A DNA stretch of 29,402 nucleotides from JAVBJV01 sp031546815 (GTDB lineage: Bacteria > Pseudomonadota > Alphaproteobacteria > Acetobacterales > Acetobacteraceae). Shown piece after piece: positions 1-8,530 of the stretch (positions are counted from its first letter, which is position 1; each line of letters starts with the position of its first letter). The stretch spans positions 1 through 29,402 of the forward strand of contig JAVBJV010000062.1 in the NCBI GenBank assembly GCA_031546815.1. The letters run 5' to 3'. The notes below the pieces were generated by a model, which had not been told where the DNA came from, did no database searches, and saw only the letters and a list, made by a program, of their open reading frames with translations. The translations under genes were made by a program, and so were the position numbers.

Positions 1-1413
1 GAAGAACACCGGCCCCGCATGCAGCCCCGTGATGGCGACGAAACCTGCCAGACCAAAGTTCACCATGAAAGCCTGCGACGCTTCCGGCACGCGCCCCGTC
101 AGGTTCGGTTTTACCGAACGCAGCCAGCCGAAGAACAGCCCTGCCAGCAGCGTGCCGACCGATGTGGACAGCGACAGATGCACCCCGCCGATCAGGAATG
201 CCGGCAACCCGATCAGGCACCCCACCACGATGCCGAAGCCAAGTGTGAACATGTCGGTCGTGATGGTCGGGCGTTCGGCAAAGCCGATGTTCTTGGCGAC
301 GGCTTCGATCTGCCCAGCTGCCCCGATCAGCGTCAGCACGTCGCCTTTGTCGAGGATTGTTCCTGTTGAGATCGGCACCTCGTGTCCGGCGCGGATCAGG
401 CGTTTGAGGAAGACGCCGCGTGATGTGTTACTCGTCAGCGCCAGTTGCGCCAGGGGTTTTCCAGTGTAGGAACTGTTGGTCACCACGACATCAATCTGGT
501 CGATGGGAATATCGAGCAGATCGACGTCGTCGCACTCCGGGCCGATTTCCGGTGCAAATGCCAGTATCCATTCGCGTCTGCCAGCCACGACCAGCCGGTC
601 GCTTGCCTGCAGAATGGTCTCGCGCGTGACTGGTTCGGTTTTGCCATCGCGGCGCAGGCGCAAGACGAATAACCGGAAGCCGGATTTCAATGCGCTGTCC
701 TCCAGAAACGCCGCCGATTTTCCACTGTAGCGGCTGTTCTCGAGCGTATAGACGCGCAGACTCTGTGCCGTGTTGAACGGCGCATTCTGTGTATCGTTGT
801 CGTTCAACCCGTAAGTTTTTTCGAACTTTCTGGCTTCTTCCTCGATGTCGATCTTCAGCATGCGCGGCAGGATCATGGCGACGTAAAATACTTCACCCCA
901 GAAGCCGAACAGGTAGCAGACGGCATCGGCAACAGGGATGTGATTGACCAGCGCCTGCCGTTCGGCCAGTGGCAGATCCAGCGCCATAATGGCTTCGCTT
1001 GCGGTGCCGATTGCCGGAGACTGAGTTAGTGCGCCGGACAGCAGCCCAGCCGCAAAGCCCCGATCCAGCCCCATCAGCGTGGCCATGCCCCACACGCACA
1101 AAAGCCCGACACTGCACACCACAACGGTCAGCAGCAACGGCGCAATGCCATCATTCTTCAGGGCACGGAAAAACTGCGGTCCGGCGCCATAGCCATTGGC
1201 GAACAGGAACAGCAGCAGAAAGATTGTCTTGATCTGTGGGCTGATCTCGACGCCGAGCTGCCCGATCAGCAGCCCGGCGAACAGAGAGCCGGTGACCAGC
1301 CCGAGATTATGGCCGGTCACCTTGATCTTGCCGATCAGGTATCCCAAGGCGAGCGCCAGAAAAAGAGCAATCTCCGGATGCCCGTTCAGGACCTGAAAGA
1401 TAACGTCCAGCAT
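1..1413 (-). CDS. AspT-family exchanger, second of tandem pair (3' end outside window)
   Basis: Open from an ATG at 1413 to the window edge, so 471 codons are visible and the C-terminus is missing. The protein begins with a hydrophobic block rich in Gly and Leu (residues about 8-190, several membrane segments). It then has a polar stretch of about 170 residues resembling two RCK_C/TrkA_C modules, and a second hydrophobic block starts near the window edge. This duplicated-membrane/RCK arrangement is the hallmark of the aspartate:alanine exchanger family (AspT, YidE, YbjL). A conserved segment, GALTQSPAIGTASEA, matches the equivalent GSQTMSAAIGSAEQA of the neighbour. It lies 11 bases downstream of the first AspT-like gene and is almost certainly co-transcribed with it and glutamate decarboxylase. 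Known members are about 540-570 residues, so roughly 90 are missing. The substrate is inferred, not shown; an amino acid or decarboxylation product is likely from context. Confidence 0.85.
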   Translation of the reverse strand, partial: MLDVIFQVLNGHPEIALFLALALGYLIGKIKVTGHNLGLVTGSLFAGLLIGQLGVEISPQIKTIFLLLFLFANGYGAGPQFFRALKNDGIAPLLLTVVVCSVGLLCVWGMATLMGLDRGFAAGLLSGALTQSPAIGTASEAIMALDLPLAERQALVNHIPVADAVCYLFGFWGEVFYVAMILPRMLKIDIEEEARKFEKTYGLNDNDTQNAPFNTAQSLRVYTLENSRYSGKSAAFLEDSALKSGFRLFVLRLRRDGKTEPVTRETILQASDRLVVAGRREWILAFAPEIGPECDDVDLLDIPIDQIDVVVTNSSYTGKPLAQLALTSNTSRGVFLKRLIRAGHEVPISTGTILDKGDVLTLIGAAGQIEAVAKNIGFAERPTITTDMFTLGFGIVVGCLIGLPAFLIGGVHLSLSTSVGTLLAGLFFGWLRSVKPNLTGRVPEASQAFMVNFGLAGFVAITGLHAGPVFF

Positions 1414-1424
1414 ACGTTGCTCCC

Positions 1425-3125
1425 TTACTGGGCGAGGAGCATGGCGAAGTAGCCAAAGATGGTCAGCAACACGCCCGAGACGGCGTAACCGACGGGGAAA
1501 CCAATCCACGGAACGGTGGAGTTGATCTCATGTGCAGCTTCACGACACGGACCAGAGTGGCTGCGTGCGCCGGCCACACCACCCATCAGCACGGCTGGAT
1601 TGATCTTGAAGATGTAAAGACCGATCGACCAGACGATGAAGGGCGGAATTGAACAGGCGATGAAGCCGACGATGAAGATCTTCAGCGCGATGGCACCGGT
1701 CAGCTGTTCCAGCAGGCTGGAACCGGCATTGATGCCGACGATGGCGACGAACACCACCAGCCCCATGTCTTCCAGAATGTTGCGTGCCGCGTTCGGCGTA
1801 TTGCCGAAGAAGCGCAGCCGCGACGAAATGGACGACACGATCACGCCCGAAACAAGCAATCCACCCGCATTGCCCAGCCCCACCGAAGATCCGAAAGCAG
1901 GGAACTGGATCAACCCGATCAGGAAGCCAAGAATCATCCCGGCACACAGTGTGAACAGGTCGGTCGACGTGCTGGGCCGCGCGATGCGTCCCAGAAGTTC
2001 ACCGGCCTTCTGCACAGCGCTGCTTAGCCCGACGACGGTCAGGATGTCCATGCGTTGCAGCTTGATCTCGGTGCCGACCGGAATCGGGACGCCACCACGT
2101 TCGAGGCTTTTCAAGCCAATCTGCCCGGCAAGCGGACCGGCTCCAAGATCGCGCAGTTTCTTGCCGATCATGTCGGAGTTGGTGACAAGAATATCCGCCT
2201 GATCCAGCGGGATGTTCAGTGCCTTCTGGTCGGCGACTTCGGGCCCGATCAGCCCCATATGTTCAGTCAACACCTGCGCCTGCCCGCCAAGGGCGATGAC
2301 GTCGCCTGTTTGCAGAACAAGGTTCGGATCAGCGCCGAGCATTTCACCGTTACGCACGACGTTGACGAATTTGTACTGCGGATATGTCGTGCGGATCTGG
2401 TGGATGCTCTGCCCGGCCGTCTGCGGATTTTCCAGACGGTAGGAGCGTAGACCGAACGTGCTGAATCCAGTCAGCCCGACTTCATCGACATTGCGCACGC
2501 CGTGTTCACGTTCGTATTCTTCCGCGGCGGCGCGCGCATCAAGCCCCCACCATTTCGGCAGATACTTGCAGATCAGAATGATCCCGACCGTGCCCCAGAT
2601 ATACGAGATACCATAAGACAGGGCGATCATCGCGCTGACCTGCTCGGCCGTCGTTCCGGGCGGCAGGGCGATCACACCCGCCGTCACCGCCTGTTCGGCC
2701 GAACCGATGGCCGCCGACATGGTCTGCGACCCGGCAAGAATGCCGCCAGCCGCGCCGATCGGCAGTTCGAAGAACTTGGATCCGGCAACACAGAGCGTAA
2801 GCCCGAGGATGCTCGATATCACGGCGAGCACCGTGAATTTCAGACCGTCTCCACCCAGGCTGTTCAGGAAGGACGGGCCGACACGCAGCCCAACCCCATA
2901 CATGAACAGGTAGTAGAACAGGCTCTTGGTGAATTCATCGAGCTTGAGCTTCACCCCGAACGAGGAGGCGATGACGGCCAGTGCGCATCCAACGATAATG
3001 GCGGCTGCCACCATCCCAAGACCATAGCCAAGCACGGTTAATCTGCCGATCAACACCGCCAGCCCGACTGTCAGAAACAGCAGGATGAACGGGTTGTTGG
3101 CCAGAAACTGGAAGAACGCATGCAT
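1425..3125 (-). CDS. AspT-family aspartate:alanine-type exchanger, first of tandem pair
   Basis: 566 codons, the full length expected for AspT. ATG at 3125 is preceded at good spacing by AAGGAAG. Residues about 10-190 form an N-terminal membrane domain. Residues about 225-385 form two RCK_C-like cytoplasmic modules, each with the 'hxxGDxhxhxG' pattern (QTGDVIALGG; QRMDILTVVG). Residues about 395-566 are the second membrane domain with GVAGARSHSG near its end, the counterpart of the GAR motif in AspT proteins. The family catalyses electrogenic exchange of an amino acid for its decarboxylation product across the inner membrane. It follows glutamate decarboxylase by 42 bases and precedes a second, divergent AspT-like gene by 11, so glutamate:GABA exchange is the natural inference. 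It could instead be annotated generically as aspartate-alanine antiporter. Confidence 0.9.
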   Translation of the reverse strand: MHAFFQFLANNPFILLFLTVGLAVLIGRLTVLGYGLGMVAAAIIVGCALAVIASSFGVKLKLDEFTKSLFYYLFMYGVGLRVGPSFLNSLGGDGLKFTVLAVISSILGLTLCVAGSKFFELPIGAAGGILAGSQTMSAAIGSAEQAVTAGVIALPPGTTAEQVSAMIALSYGISYIWGTVGIILICKYLPKWWGLDARAAAEEYEREHGVRNVDEVGLTGFSTFGLRSYRLENPQTAGQSIHQIRTTYPQYKFVNVVRNGEMLGADPNLVLQTGDVIALGGQAQVLTEHMGLIGPEVADQKALNIPLDQADILVTNSDMIGKKLRDLGAGPLAGQIGLKSLERGGVPIPVGTEIKLQRMDILTVVGLSSAVQKAGELLGRIARPSTSTDLFTLCAGMILGFLIGLIQFPAFGSSVGLGNAGGLLVSGVIVSSISSRLRFFGNTPNAARNILEDMGLVVFVAIVGINAGSSLLEQLTGAIALKIFIVGFIACSIPPFIVWSIGLYIFKINPAVLMGGVAGARSHSGPCREAAHEINSTVPWIGFPVGYAVSGVLLTIFGYFAMLLAQ

Positions 3126-3167
3126 GTTGGCTTCCTTTAGAAGTAAGGCTTACTTGGCCTGTTCAAG

Positions 3168-4535
3168 TCAGCATTTCGACGGAGACGAGGAATGCGAGTC
3201 GTGCAGTTCCGGAGGTTTGGCATTGCCACCATTTTTCTGCAGCCAGGTGCAGGAATCGATGATGTCTTTCGCCAGACCTTCAATCGTGTTGCGATTTAGA
3301 TGCGGGCGGACAACCACGCGCAGGCTGTTCACATGTTCGGCTGCCGGAGGCATGGAGTAGGCGCTGATAACCCAGCCGCGTTCGCGCACCTTGGCCGATA
3401 CGTCGTATTCGCTGAAGTTCTTGAATTCTGGTTTCAGTGTCAGTGCGACCACGGGGATGCGCTGGGTTTCGTTCATGATGGTAAAGAACCCGCTTTTCAC
3501 CAGCAGATCGCGCAGATACTCGGCGTTGCTGATGGTCTGCTTCATGATGCGCGCATAGCCTTCAAACCCGAGGCGCAGGAACATATAGTACTGCACGGCG
3601 ATCGGAGCGGCGTTGCGGCTGAAGTTCAGCGTTGCGGTCGGCATTTCGCCGCCCAGGTAGTTCACATAGAAGATGATGTTTTCGTTGAACAGTTTACGTT
3701 CGCGGAAAACGACCCAGCCCAGACCGGGGGGCACCAGGCCGAATTTGTGGCCGGATGCGTTAATCGACTGCACGCGCGGCAGGCGGAAGTCCCACTTGTA
3801 ATCCGGATAGCAGAACGGGTTGATGAAACCGCCAGACGCGCCGTCGATATGCATCGGGATGCTGACGCCGGTGCGCTTTTCGTAGGCGTCAAGCCAGTCG
3901 TGGATTTCCTGGAAGTCGTCGTCTTCACCTGTGAAGGTCTGGCCCGCGATGGCAACGACGCAGATGGTGTTTTCGTCGACGTATTTGTCCAGGTGTTCGG
4001 CCGTCAGACGGTAGTTGCCTGGCTTCAGCGGTACGATGCGCGGTTCGACATCGAAATAGCGCATGAATTTTTTCCAGACGATCTGGACGTTGCCGCCGGT
4101 GACCATATTCGGCTTCGTCGTATCTTTCCCGGCTTTTTCACGTGCTTCGCGCCAGTTCCACTTGTGGGAAAGTCCGGCAAGCATGCAGGCTTCCGAAGAT
4201 CCGATCGTGGCCGTGCCATACGGTTCAACGTCGGCAGGACCGTTCCACAGCTGGTGCAGCCACTTCACCATCCGCTTTTCAATGGCGAACAGCTGCGGAT
4301 ACATGTCGTGGTCGATGTAGTTCTTCATGGCGTGTTCGCGCGCCACTTCACTGCATTCCGGTTCGATAACCGTGGTGACAAAGGACGATAGATTCATGAC
4401 CGGGCTGGCGTCGGTCCATGCCTCACTGTTGACGACAGATTTGGCAACCCGCGGCGGCATTCCGGTTTTTGGAAAATGGTTCTTCGGGACTTCGGCGTTG
4501 AACATGTCCCACGGAGAGAGCTGTGTTTCCGGCAT
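3168..4535 (-). CDS. gadB: Glutamate decarboxylase, PLP-dependent
   Basis: 455 codons; ATG at 4535 has AAAGGAG nine bases upstream. It is a group II PLP decarboxylase of the bacterial GadA/GadB type: it converts L-glutamate to GABA and CO2, consuming a cytoplasmic proton. Visible landmarks are GSSEAC (residues 112-117, phosphate and cofactor contacts), HIDGASGGF with D231 (cofactor-pyridine aspartate), and INASGHKFGL with K264 as the Schiff-base lysine. The order and spacing match E. coli GadB (K276), and flanking stretches such as WDFRLPRV are conserved. The C-terminus ends in a Ser-rich tail and lacks the E. coli HKHT-like ending, so pH-dependent C-terminal locking may differ (inference). 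It heads an apparent operon with two AspT-like exchangers; no GadC-type antiporter is seen in the window. Confidence 0.95.
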   Translation of the reverse strand: MPETQLSPWDMFNAEVPKNHFPKTGMPPRVAKSVVNSEAWTDASPVMNLSSFVTTVIEPECSEVAREHAMKNYIDHDMYPQLFAIEKRMVKWLHQLWNGPADVEPYGTATIGSSEACMLAGLSHKWNWREAREKAGKDTTKPNMVTGGNVQIVWKKFMRYFDVEPRIVPLKPGNYRLTAEHLDKYVDENTICVVAIAGQTFTGEDDDFQEIHDWLDAYEKRTGVSIPMHIDGASGGFINPFCYPDYKWDFRLPRVQSINASGHKFGLVPPGLGWVVFRERKLFNENIIFYVNYLGGEMPTATLNFSRNAAPIAVQYYMFLRLGFEGYARIMKQTISNAEYLRDLLVKSGFFTIMNETQRIPVVALTLKPEFKNFSEYDVSAKVRERGWVISAYSMPPAAEHVNSLRVVVRPHLNRNTIEGLAKDIIDSCTWLQKNGGNAKPPELHDSHSSSPSKC

Positions 4536-4887
4536 AATCTACTCCTTTGAAGAGTCGTTATGGTGAGCTCATTATCTCTGAAGAGGGTAGCACGTACGCA
4601 TTGCGCAAACTAGTAATCGGCGTCTGTATATTGTTTCGTTATGATAATGACGGGCTTGGGATTTGAACAGAATTTTGCATGCTGGATATTTCTGCAAAGC
4701 GCAGGCTCGCAGATGGATAGCTTCTGTGTGCGGAAGAAGAACTGCTGGATGCTCTTGTCATTGAGCAAGGCACCGCAGGTATTTAACCTCTGGTTGGATG
4801 ATGTGATCCCCCTCTTGCGCATATCCTGTTTGCCCCCGAGACTGGCCGTTCAGCGAAATTTATAAATGACGAAAGTGCTGATTGATC
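4536..4887. promoter_or_regulatory. Divergent intergenic region between gadB and the oxidase gene
   Basis: A 352-base gap between divergently read genes, AT-richer than its flanks, which must hold the promoters of both transcription units. On the minus strand the gadB ribosome site AAAGGAG is clear. On the plus side a TATAAA at 4861-4866 could be a -10 box for the oxidase gene, but no good -35 lies 16-18 bases upstream. A small palindrome TTGCGCAA sits at 4601-4608. Short open frames here in both directions have no ribosome site and no recognisable protein, so I do not call genes. Specific operators cannot be named. Confidence 0.5.
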
Positions 4888-6012
4888 ATGACGGCAAAAC
4901 TATTCGATGTAGTGGTGATTGGCGCTGGCATTGCCGGGGCTTCGGCAGCAGCCAACCTGGCAATGGACAAGCGGGTCGCGCTGCTCGAGGCCGAGGAACA
5001 GGCAGGTTATCACACCACTGGACGTTCAGCGGCACTCTGGATTCTGAACTATGGCCCGCCGGATGTGCGCGTTCTGACGGGCTTGTCGCGCGCGATGTTC
5101 GAAACCCCGCCCGCAGGATTCAGTGATTATACGCTGGCAACCAGGCGTGCCGTCGTGTTTCTCGCCCCTGAAGACCAGAAGGCGCAGCTTGACCAGATGC
5201 TGAACGATGGGCTTGGTCTGCGCGAGGCATCGATTGCCGAGATCCAGAAACTGGTTCCTGCATTGCGCTCGGACTACGCCGTTGCCGCCGCGATCGAGGA
5301 AGACGCGTTCGACATGGATGTCGCCGCGCTGCATCAGGGGTACCTGAAGCAGCTGCATCTGCGTGGTGGAGAGATGGTGCTGAATGCACGCACCGGCCGC
5401 ATCACGCGGCAGAACGGTGTGTGGCGCATTGAAACCCTGTCCGGTGCGGTCTTTGAAGCGCCGATACTGGTGAATGCGGCCGGCGCCTGGGGCGATGTGG
5501 TGGCGCAGCAGGCTGGCGTTGCGCCGATCGGGCTGGTGCCCAAGCGCCGGACCGGCGTGATTATCGATCCAGGTAAATGGGACAGCGAACACTGGCCGAT
5601 GCTCAACGATGTCGGGCACACCTGGTACACACGGCCGGAAGCACGCAGCAAGATGATGGTCTCGCCCGCCGACGAAACCGACGACACGCCGCACGATGTA
5701 CAGCCCGACGAACTGGATGTCGCAATCGCGATCGACCGCATGCAGCAGGCGCTGGATATCGAAGTGCGCCGCGTGGAACATAGCTGGGCCGGGCTGCGCA
5801 CTTTCGCCCCGGACCGGAATTTCGTGATGGGGTTCGAGCCTGGCACCGAGGGATTCTTCTGGTGTGTGGGGCAGGGCGGCTATGGCATTCAGACGGCCCC
5901 GGCCGCCGGGCGGCTGGTGGCCGACCTGATCTGCGAGCGCGATCCGGGCGAGGCGCGCAAGGTTGTCGGCAACCTGTCTCCGACACGGTTGCGGCAGAAC
6001 AGGGTATTTTGA
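4888..6012 (+). CDS. FAD-dependent oxidoreductase, DAO (D-amino-acid/glycine oxidase) family
   Basis: 374 codons from ATG 4888; an in-frame TTG two codons earlier (4882) is less likely, and the ribosome site is weak either way. The N-terminus has the dinucleotide-binding Rossmann motif GAGIAG (residues 12-17) after a beta strand VVVI, with an acidic residue (LLEAEEQ) ending the second strand. The GRSAALW segment that follows is typical of DAO-fold FAD proteins. The C-terminus carries the second FAD contact region (FWCVGQGGYGIQTAPAAG). Members oxidise the C-N bond of amino acids or amines, giving an imino acid, with electrons passed to oxygen or a quinone. The exact substrate is unknown. The next gene starts one base after the stop, so the two are translationally linked, and a transporter follows. 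Soluble or membrane-peripheral; no signal peptide. Confidence 0.85.
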   Translation: MTAKLFDVVVIGAGIAGASAAANLAMDKRVALLEAEEQAGYHTTGRSAALWILNYGPPDVRVLTGLSRAMFETPPAGFSDYTLATRRAVVFLAPEDQKAQLDQMLNDGLGLREASIAEIQKLVPALRSDYAVAAAIEEDAFDMDVAALHQGYLKQLHLRGGEMVLNARTGRITRQNGVWRIETLSGAVFEAPILVNAAGAWGDVVAQQAGVAPIGLVPKRRTGVIIDPGKWDSEHWPMLNDVGHTWYTRPEARSKMMVSPADETDDTPHDVQPDELDVAIAIDRMQQALDIEVRRVEHSWAGLRTFAPDRNFVMGFEPGTEGFFWCVGQGGYGIQTAPAAGRLVADLICERDPGEARKVVGNLSPTRLRQNRVF

Positions 6013-6013
6013 A

Positions 6014-6988
6014 ATGCTGGCGGTAAATTATCAGGATATCGTTGATGCACGCGCGCGGATTGCGCCGCATGTAGTGCATACGCCCATGCTGCGAAACACC
6101 CTGCTGGACGCGATGACCGGCAGCACCGTGCTGATCAAGCCCGAACCGCTGCAGCGGACCGGGTCGTTCAAGTTTCGCGGCGCGACGAATGCGGCCTTGC
6201 AGCTTGATGAAGCCGGGCGTCGTGCGGGGATCGTCACGCATTCATCAGGCAACCATGGTCAGGCAGTGGCGGCGGCGGCAAAAGCGGTTGGTGCACACGC
6301 GACGATCTTCATGCCGTCCGACGCGCCGCGCATCAAGGTGGAGAGCACGCGCCGCTGGGGGGCCGAGATCGTTCCCTATGACCGCAACAAGGACGACCGC
6401 TTTGCGCTGACCGAAGAGTTTGCCAAACGTACCGGAGCCATTCTGGTGCCGCCCTACGATCATCCGCACGTGATTGCGGGGCAGGGCACTCTGGCGCTGG
6501 AGCTGGCCGAAGATGCGCAGCGTGCCGGGCTGGCGATGGATGTGTTGCTGGTGAATGCCGGTGGTGGCGGGTTGGTGGCGGGCTGCGCAACAGCGATGCA
6601 GGGTGTGTCTCCGTCCACGAAAATCTATGCGACCGAACCGGAAGGCTCCGACGATACGGCGCGTTCTCTGGCGGCGGGTACGCGTCTGGCCAATGCGCCG
6701 GGGGCATCGCAGTTGTGTGACTCGCTGCTGACGGTAATGCCAGGCGAACTGACCTTCCCGATCAACCAGAAACTGCTGGCGGGCGGGCTGGTCGTCTCGG
6801 ACGCCGAGGTGTTGCGCGCGATGGCGTTTGCGTTCGAACATCTGAAGCTGGTGGTTGAACCGGGCGGCGCTGTATCGCTTGCTGCGTTACTGACCGGCAA
6901 GATCGATGCGCGCGGCAAAGTGGTTGGCATCGTGGTGAGTGGTGGCAATGTTGATCCGGTGGTCTTTGCGCGTGCACTGACGGCCTGA
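6014..6988 (+). CDS. Threonine/serine dehydratase-like PLP enzyme (fold type II)
   Basis: 324 codons from ATG 6014, one base after the upstream stop; an earlier in-frame start would lie inside the oxidase gene and is rejected. GSFKFRGA contains the Schiff-base lysine K53. SSGNHGQ (77-83) is the substrate-carboxylate loop, and NAGGGGL (181-187) is the Gly-rich loop binding the PLP phosphate. This is the catalytic-domain-only architecture (no C-terminal ACT domain) shared by catabolic threonine ammonia-lyase, serine racemase and L-threo-3-hydroxyaspartate dehydratase. These remove water and ammonia from a beta-hydroxy amino acid to give a 2-oxo acid. Which substrate is used cannot be read from the sequence. 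Coupling to an FAD oxidase and a tripartite carboxylate transporter suggests uptake and breakdown of a (hydroxy) amino acid rather than isoleucine synthesis. Confidence 0.88.
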   Translation: MLAVNYQDIVDARARIAPHVVHTPMLRNTLLDAMTGSTVLIKPEPLQRTGSFKFRGATNAALQLDEAGRRAGIVTHSSGNHGQAVAAAAKAVGAHATIFMPSDAPRIKVESTRRWGAEIVPYDRNKDDRFALTEEFAKRTGAILVPPYDHPHVIAGQGTLALELAEDAQRAGLAMDVLLVNAGGGGLVAGCATAMQGVSPSTKIYATEPEGSDDTARSLAAGTRLANAPGASQLCDSLLTVMPGELTFPINQKLLAGGLVVSDAEVLRAMAFAFEHLKLVVEPGGAVSLAALLTGKIDARGKVVGIVVSGGNVDPVVFARALTA

Positions 6989-7019
6989 CCGCAAGACTTT
7001 TTTCCTGCCTGCAAGCTGC

Positions 7020-7049
7020 GTGACAACGGTTCTGGACGTCGCCTATAGT
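7020..7049 (+). promoter_or_regulatory. Candidate sigma-70-type promoter for tctCBA
   Basis: GTGACA at 7020-7025 (five of six to TTGACA) is separated by 18 bases from TATAGT at 7044-7049 (five of six to TATAAT). The start would fall near 7056, leaving a leader of under 30 bases before the ribosome site GTGGGGGAG and the ATG at 7084. It lies in the 95-base gap after the dehydratase gene, so the transporter may be transcribed on its own as well as by read-through. Confidence 0.5.
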
Positions 7050-7083
7050 CCTCCACAACAAATAGATAATGTGGGGGAGTCGT

Positions 7084-8052
7084 ATGGTTTATCGTCGTAC
7101 ATTGTTGGCGGCTGGCGTGTTGGGTGGCATTGCGATGCGTGCCGGCAGTGCCATGGCTGCACCGCAATACCCGAGCATGTATATGTTTATCCCCGCAGGT
7201 CCTGGCGGCGGTTGGGACGGTCTGGGCCGCGCGATCGAACAGGTGGCGCGTCCGGGTGGGCTGGTTGGCAGTTTCCAGTTTGAAAACGTCGGCGGGGCAG
7301 GCGGCACGGTCGGTCTGCCGCGCTTCATCGCGCAGCGGCGTGGGCGTGGCGATGCGCTGCTGGTGGGCGGTGCGGTGATGGTCGGTGCAGTGCTGACCAA
7401 CAAGTCGCCCGTCGGTCTGGCAGATGTAACGCCGATCGCGCGTCTGACCGATGAGTCGCCGGTGATTGTGGTGCCGGCATCCTCGCCGTTCCAGAGCATC
7501 GGCGATCTTTTGAATGCGCTGAAGGCAGACCCGGGCAAGGTGCCGGTCGGTGGTGGCTCGGCCGGCGGGATCGACCATATCGCGCTGGGGCTGATCCTGA
7601 AGGCGCTGGGCCGTTCAGCGCGCGAGGCATCTTACGTTGCATTCCCGGGTGGCGGTCCGGCACAGGCGGCGCTGCTTGGCGCGCAGGTGGCGGCGGGGAT
7701 TTCCGGGTATTCGGAATTCAGCGAACAGATCAAGGCCGGGCGTTTGCGGGCACTGGCCACGGTGAGCGAACGCCGTGTCGACCCCGCTATCCCGACGCTG
7801 AAGGAAAGCGGCCTGGATGTGGTGATCGGCAATTGGCGCGGCGTGTTTGCCCCGCCCGGCATCACGGCCGAGCAGAAAGCCGCGCTGGTGAAGTTCGTGA
7901 CCGATCTGCATGCGCTTCCCGCATGGATCGAACTGATGAAGACGCGCGGCTGGGACGATGCATTCCTGGCTGACGACGCGTTCGATGAATTCCTGCGCCG
8001 TGATATCGCCGCGACGGAAGTGGTGCTGAAAGAAGTTGGGCTGGTTATATGA
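7084..8052 (+). CDS. tctC: Tripartite tricarboxylate transporter substrate-binding protein (TctC/Bug family)
   Basis: 322 codons. ATG 7084 is chosen over the in-frame ATG at 7069 because GGGGGAG sits just before 7084 and the shorter protein begins with a good export signal: Arg-Arg at 4-5, a hydrophobic core, and an AMA-type cleavage site near residue 25. The mature protein has the Bug-family start (FIPAGPGGGWDGLGRAI) that wraps the ligand carboxylate, the conserved NVGGAGG, and a DHIALG segment later. It is the periplasmic receptor that delivers a carboxylate to the TctAB membrane unit. The tctB start overlaps its stop by four bases (ATGA), so the three genes are one operon. The ligand is unknown. 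Confidence 0.9.
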   Translation: MVYRRTLLAAGVLGGIAMRAGSAMAAPQYPSMYMFIPAGPGGGWDGLGRAIEQVARPGGLVGSFQFENVGGAGGTVGLPRFIAQRRGRGDALLVGGAVMVGAVLTNKSPVGLADVTPIARLTDESPVIVVPASSPFQSIGDLLNALKADPGKVPVGGGSAGGIDHIALGLILKALGRSAREASYVAFPGGGPAQAALLGAQVAAGISGYSEFSEQIKAGRLRALATVSERRVDPAIPTLKESGLDVVIGNWRGVFAPPGITAEQKAALVKFVTDLHALPAWIELMKTRGWDDAFLADDAFDEFLRRDIAATEVVLKEVGLVI

Positions 8053-8528
8053 AGTCCGGCACGATGCGTGCCGATCTTGGTGTGGCGATTTTCGTTCTGG
8101 TGCTGGCGGGGCTGATTTTCTTCGGTGCCGTCAGTATCGCGCAGACACCGATGTATGCGGCAATCAGCGCCAAGTTCGTGCCGTACCTGTGTGCGTTGCT
8201 GCTGGCGGTGCTTGGCGGTTTTCTGATGCTCGACGCATTGCGCGGCGGGTGGTCGCGGCATCTGCCAGATGCGGATGGTGCTGCGCTGAACTGGACGTCG
8301 TTCAGCCTGCTGGTGGCAGGTGCCGTCGCCAACATGGCGCTGATCGGTACATTGGGATTTGTTATTTCGGCAAGCATCCAGTTCGTGCTGACGGCCCGCG
8401 CCTTCGGGTCGCAGAAGCTGTTGCGCGATGTGCTGATCGGCTGTGCGATCACGCTGGGGGCCTATCTGGGTTTTGACAGAGGTCTGGGCGTGAATATCGG
8501 CGCCGGTATTCTGGAAGGTCTGATCTGA
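8049..8528 (+). CDS. tctB: Tripartite tricarboxylate transporter small membrane subunit TctB
   Basis: 159 codons, ATG overlapping the tctC stop in an ATGA. Four hydrophobic helices can be seen (residues about 10-32, 40-60, 80-105 and 115-145), as expected for the small, poorly conserved TctB subunit, usually 140-170 residues. Identification rests mainly on position between tctC and tctA and on membrane topology. It partners with TctA in the inner membrane. Confidence 0.88.
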   Translation: MKSGTMRADLGVAIFVLVLAGLIFFGAVSIAQTPMYAAISAKFVPYLCALLLAVLGGFLMLDALRGGWSRHLPDADGAALNWTSFSLLVAGAVANMALIGTLGFVISASIQFVLTARAFGSQKLLRDVLIGCAITLGAYLGFDRGLGVNIGAGILEGLI

Positions 8529-8530
8529 CC

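Noticed and set aside
3300..4391. Long plus-strand open frame opposite glutamate decarboxylase
   Set aside because: It lies wholly antisense to a gene with an intact catalytic motif set; its sequence is low-complexity and His/Asp/Val-rich, as expected from reverse reading of GC-rich codons.
4610..4865. Small open frames on both strands in the gadB/oxidase gap
   Set aside because: No ribosome binding sites, no recognisable protein sequence, and the gap must hold two promoters.
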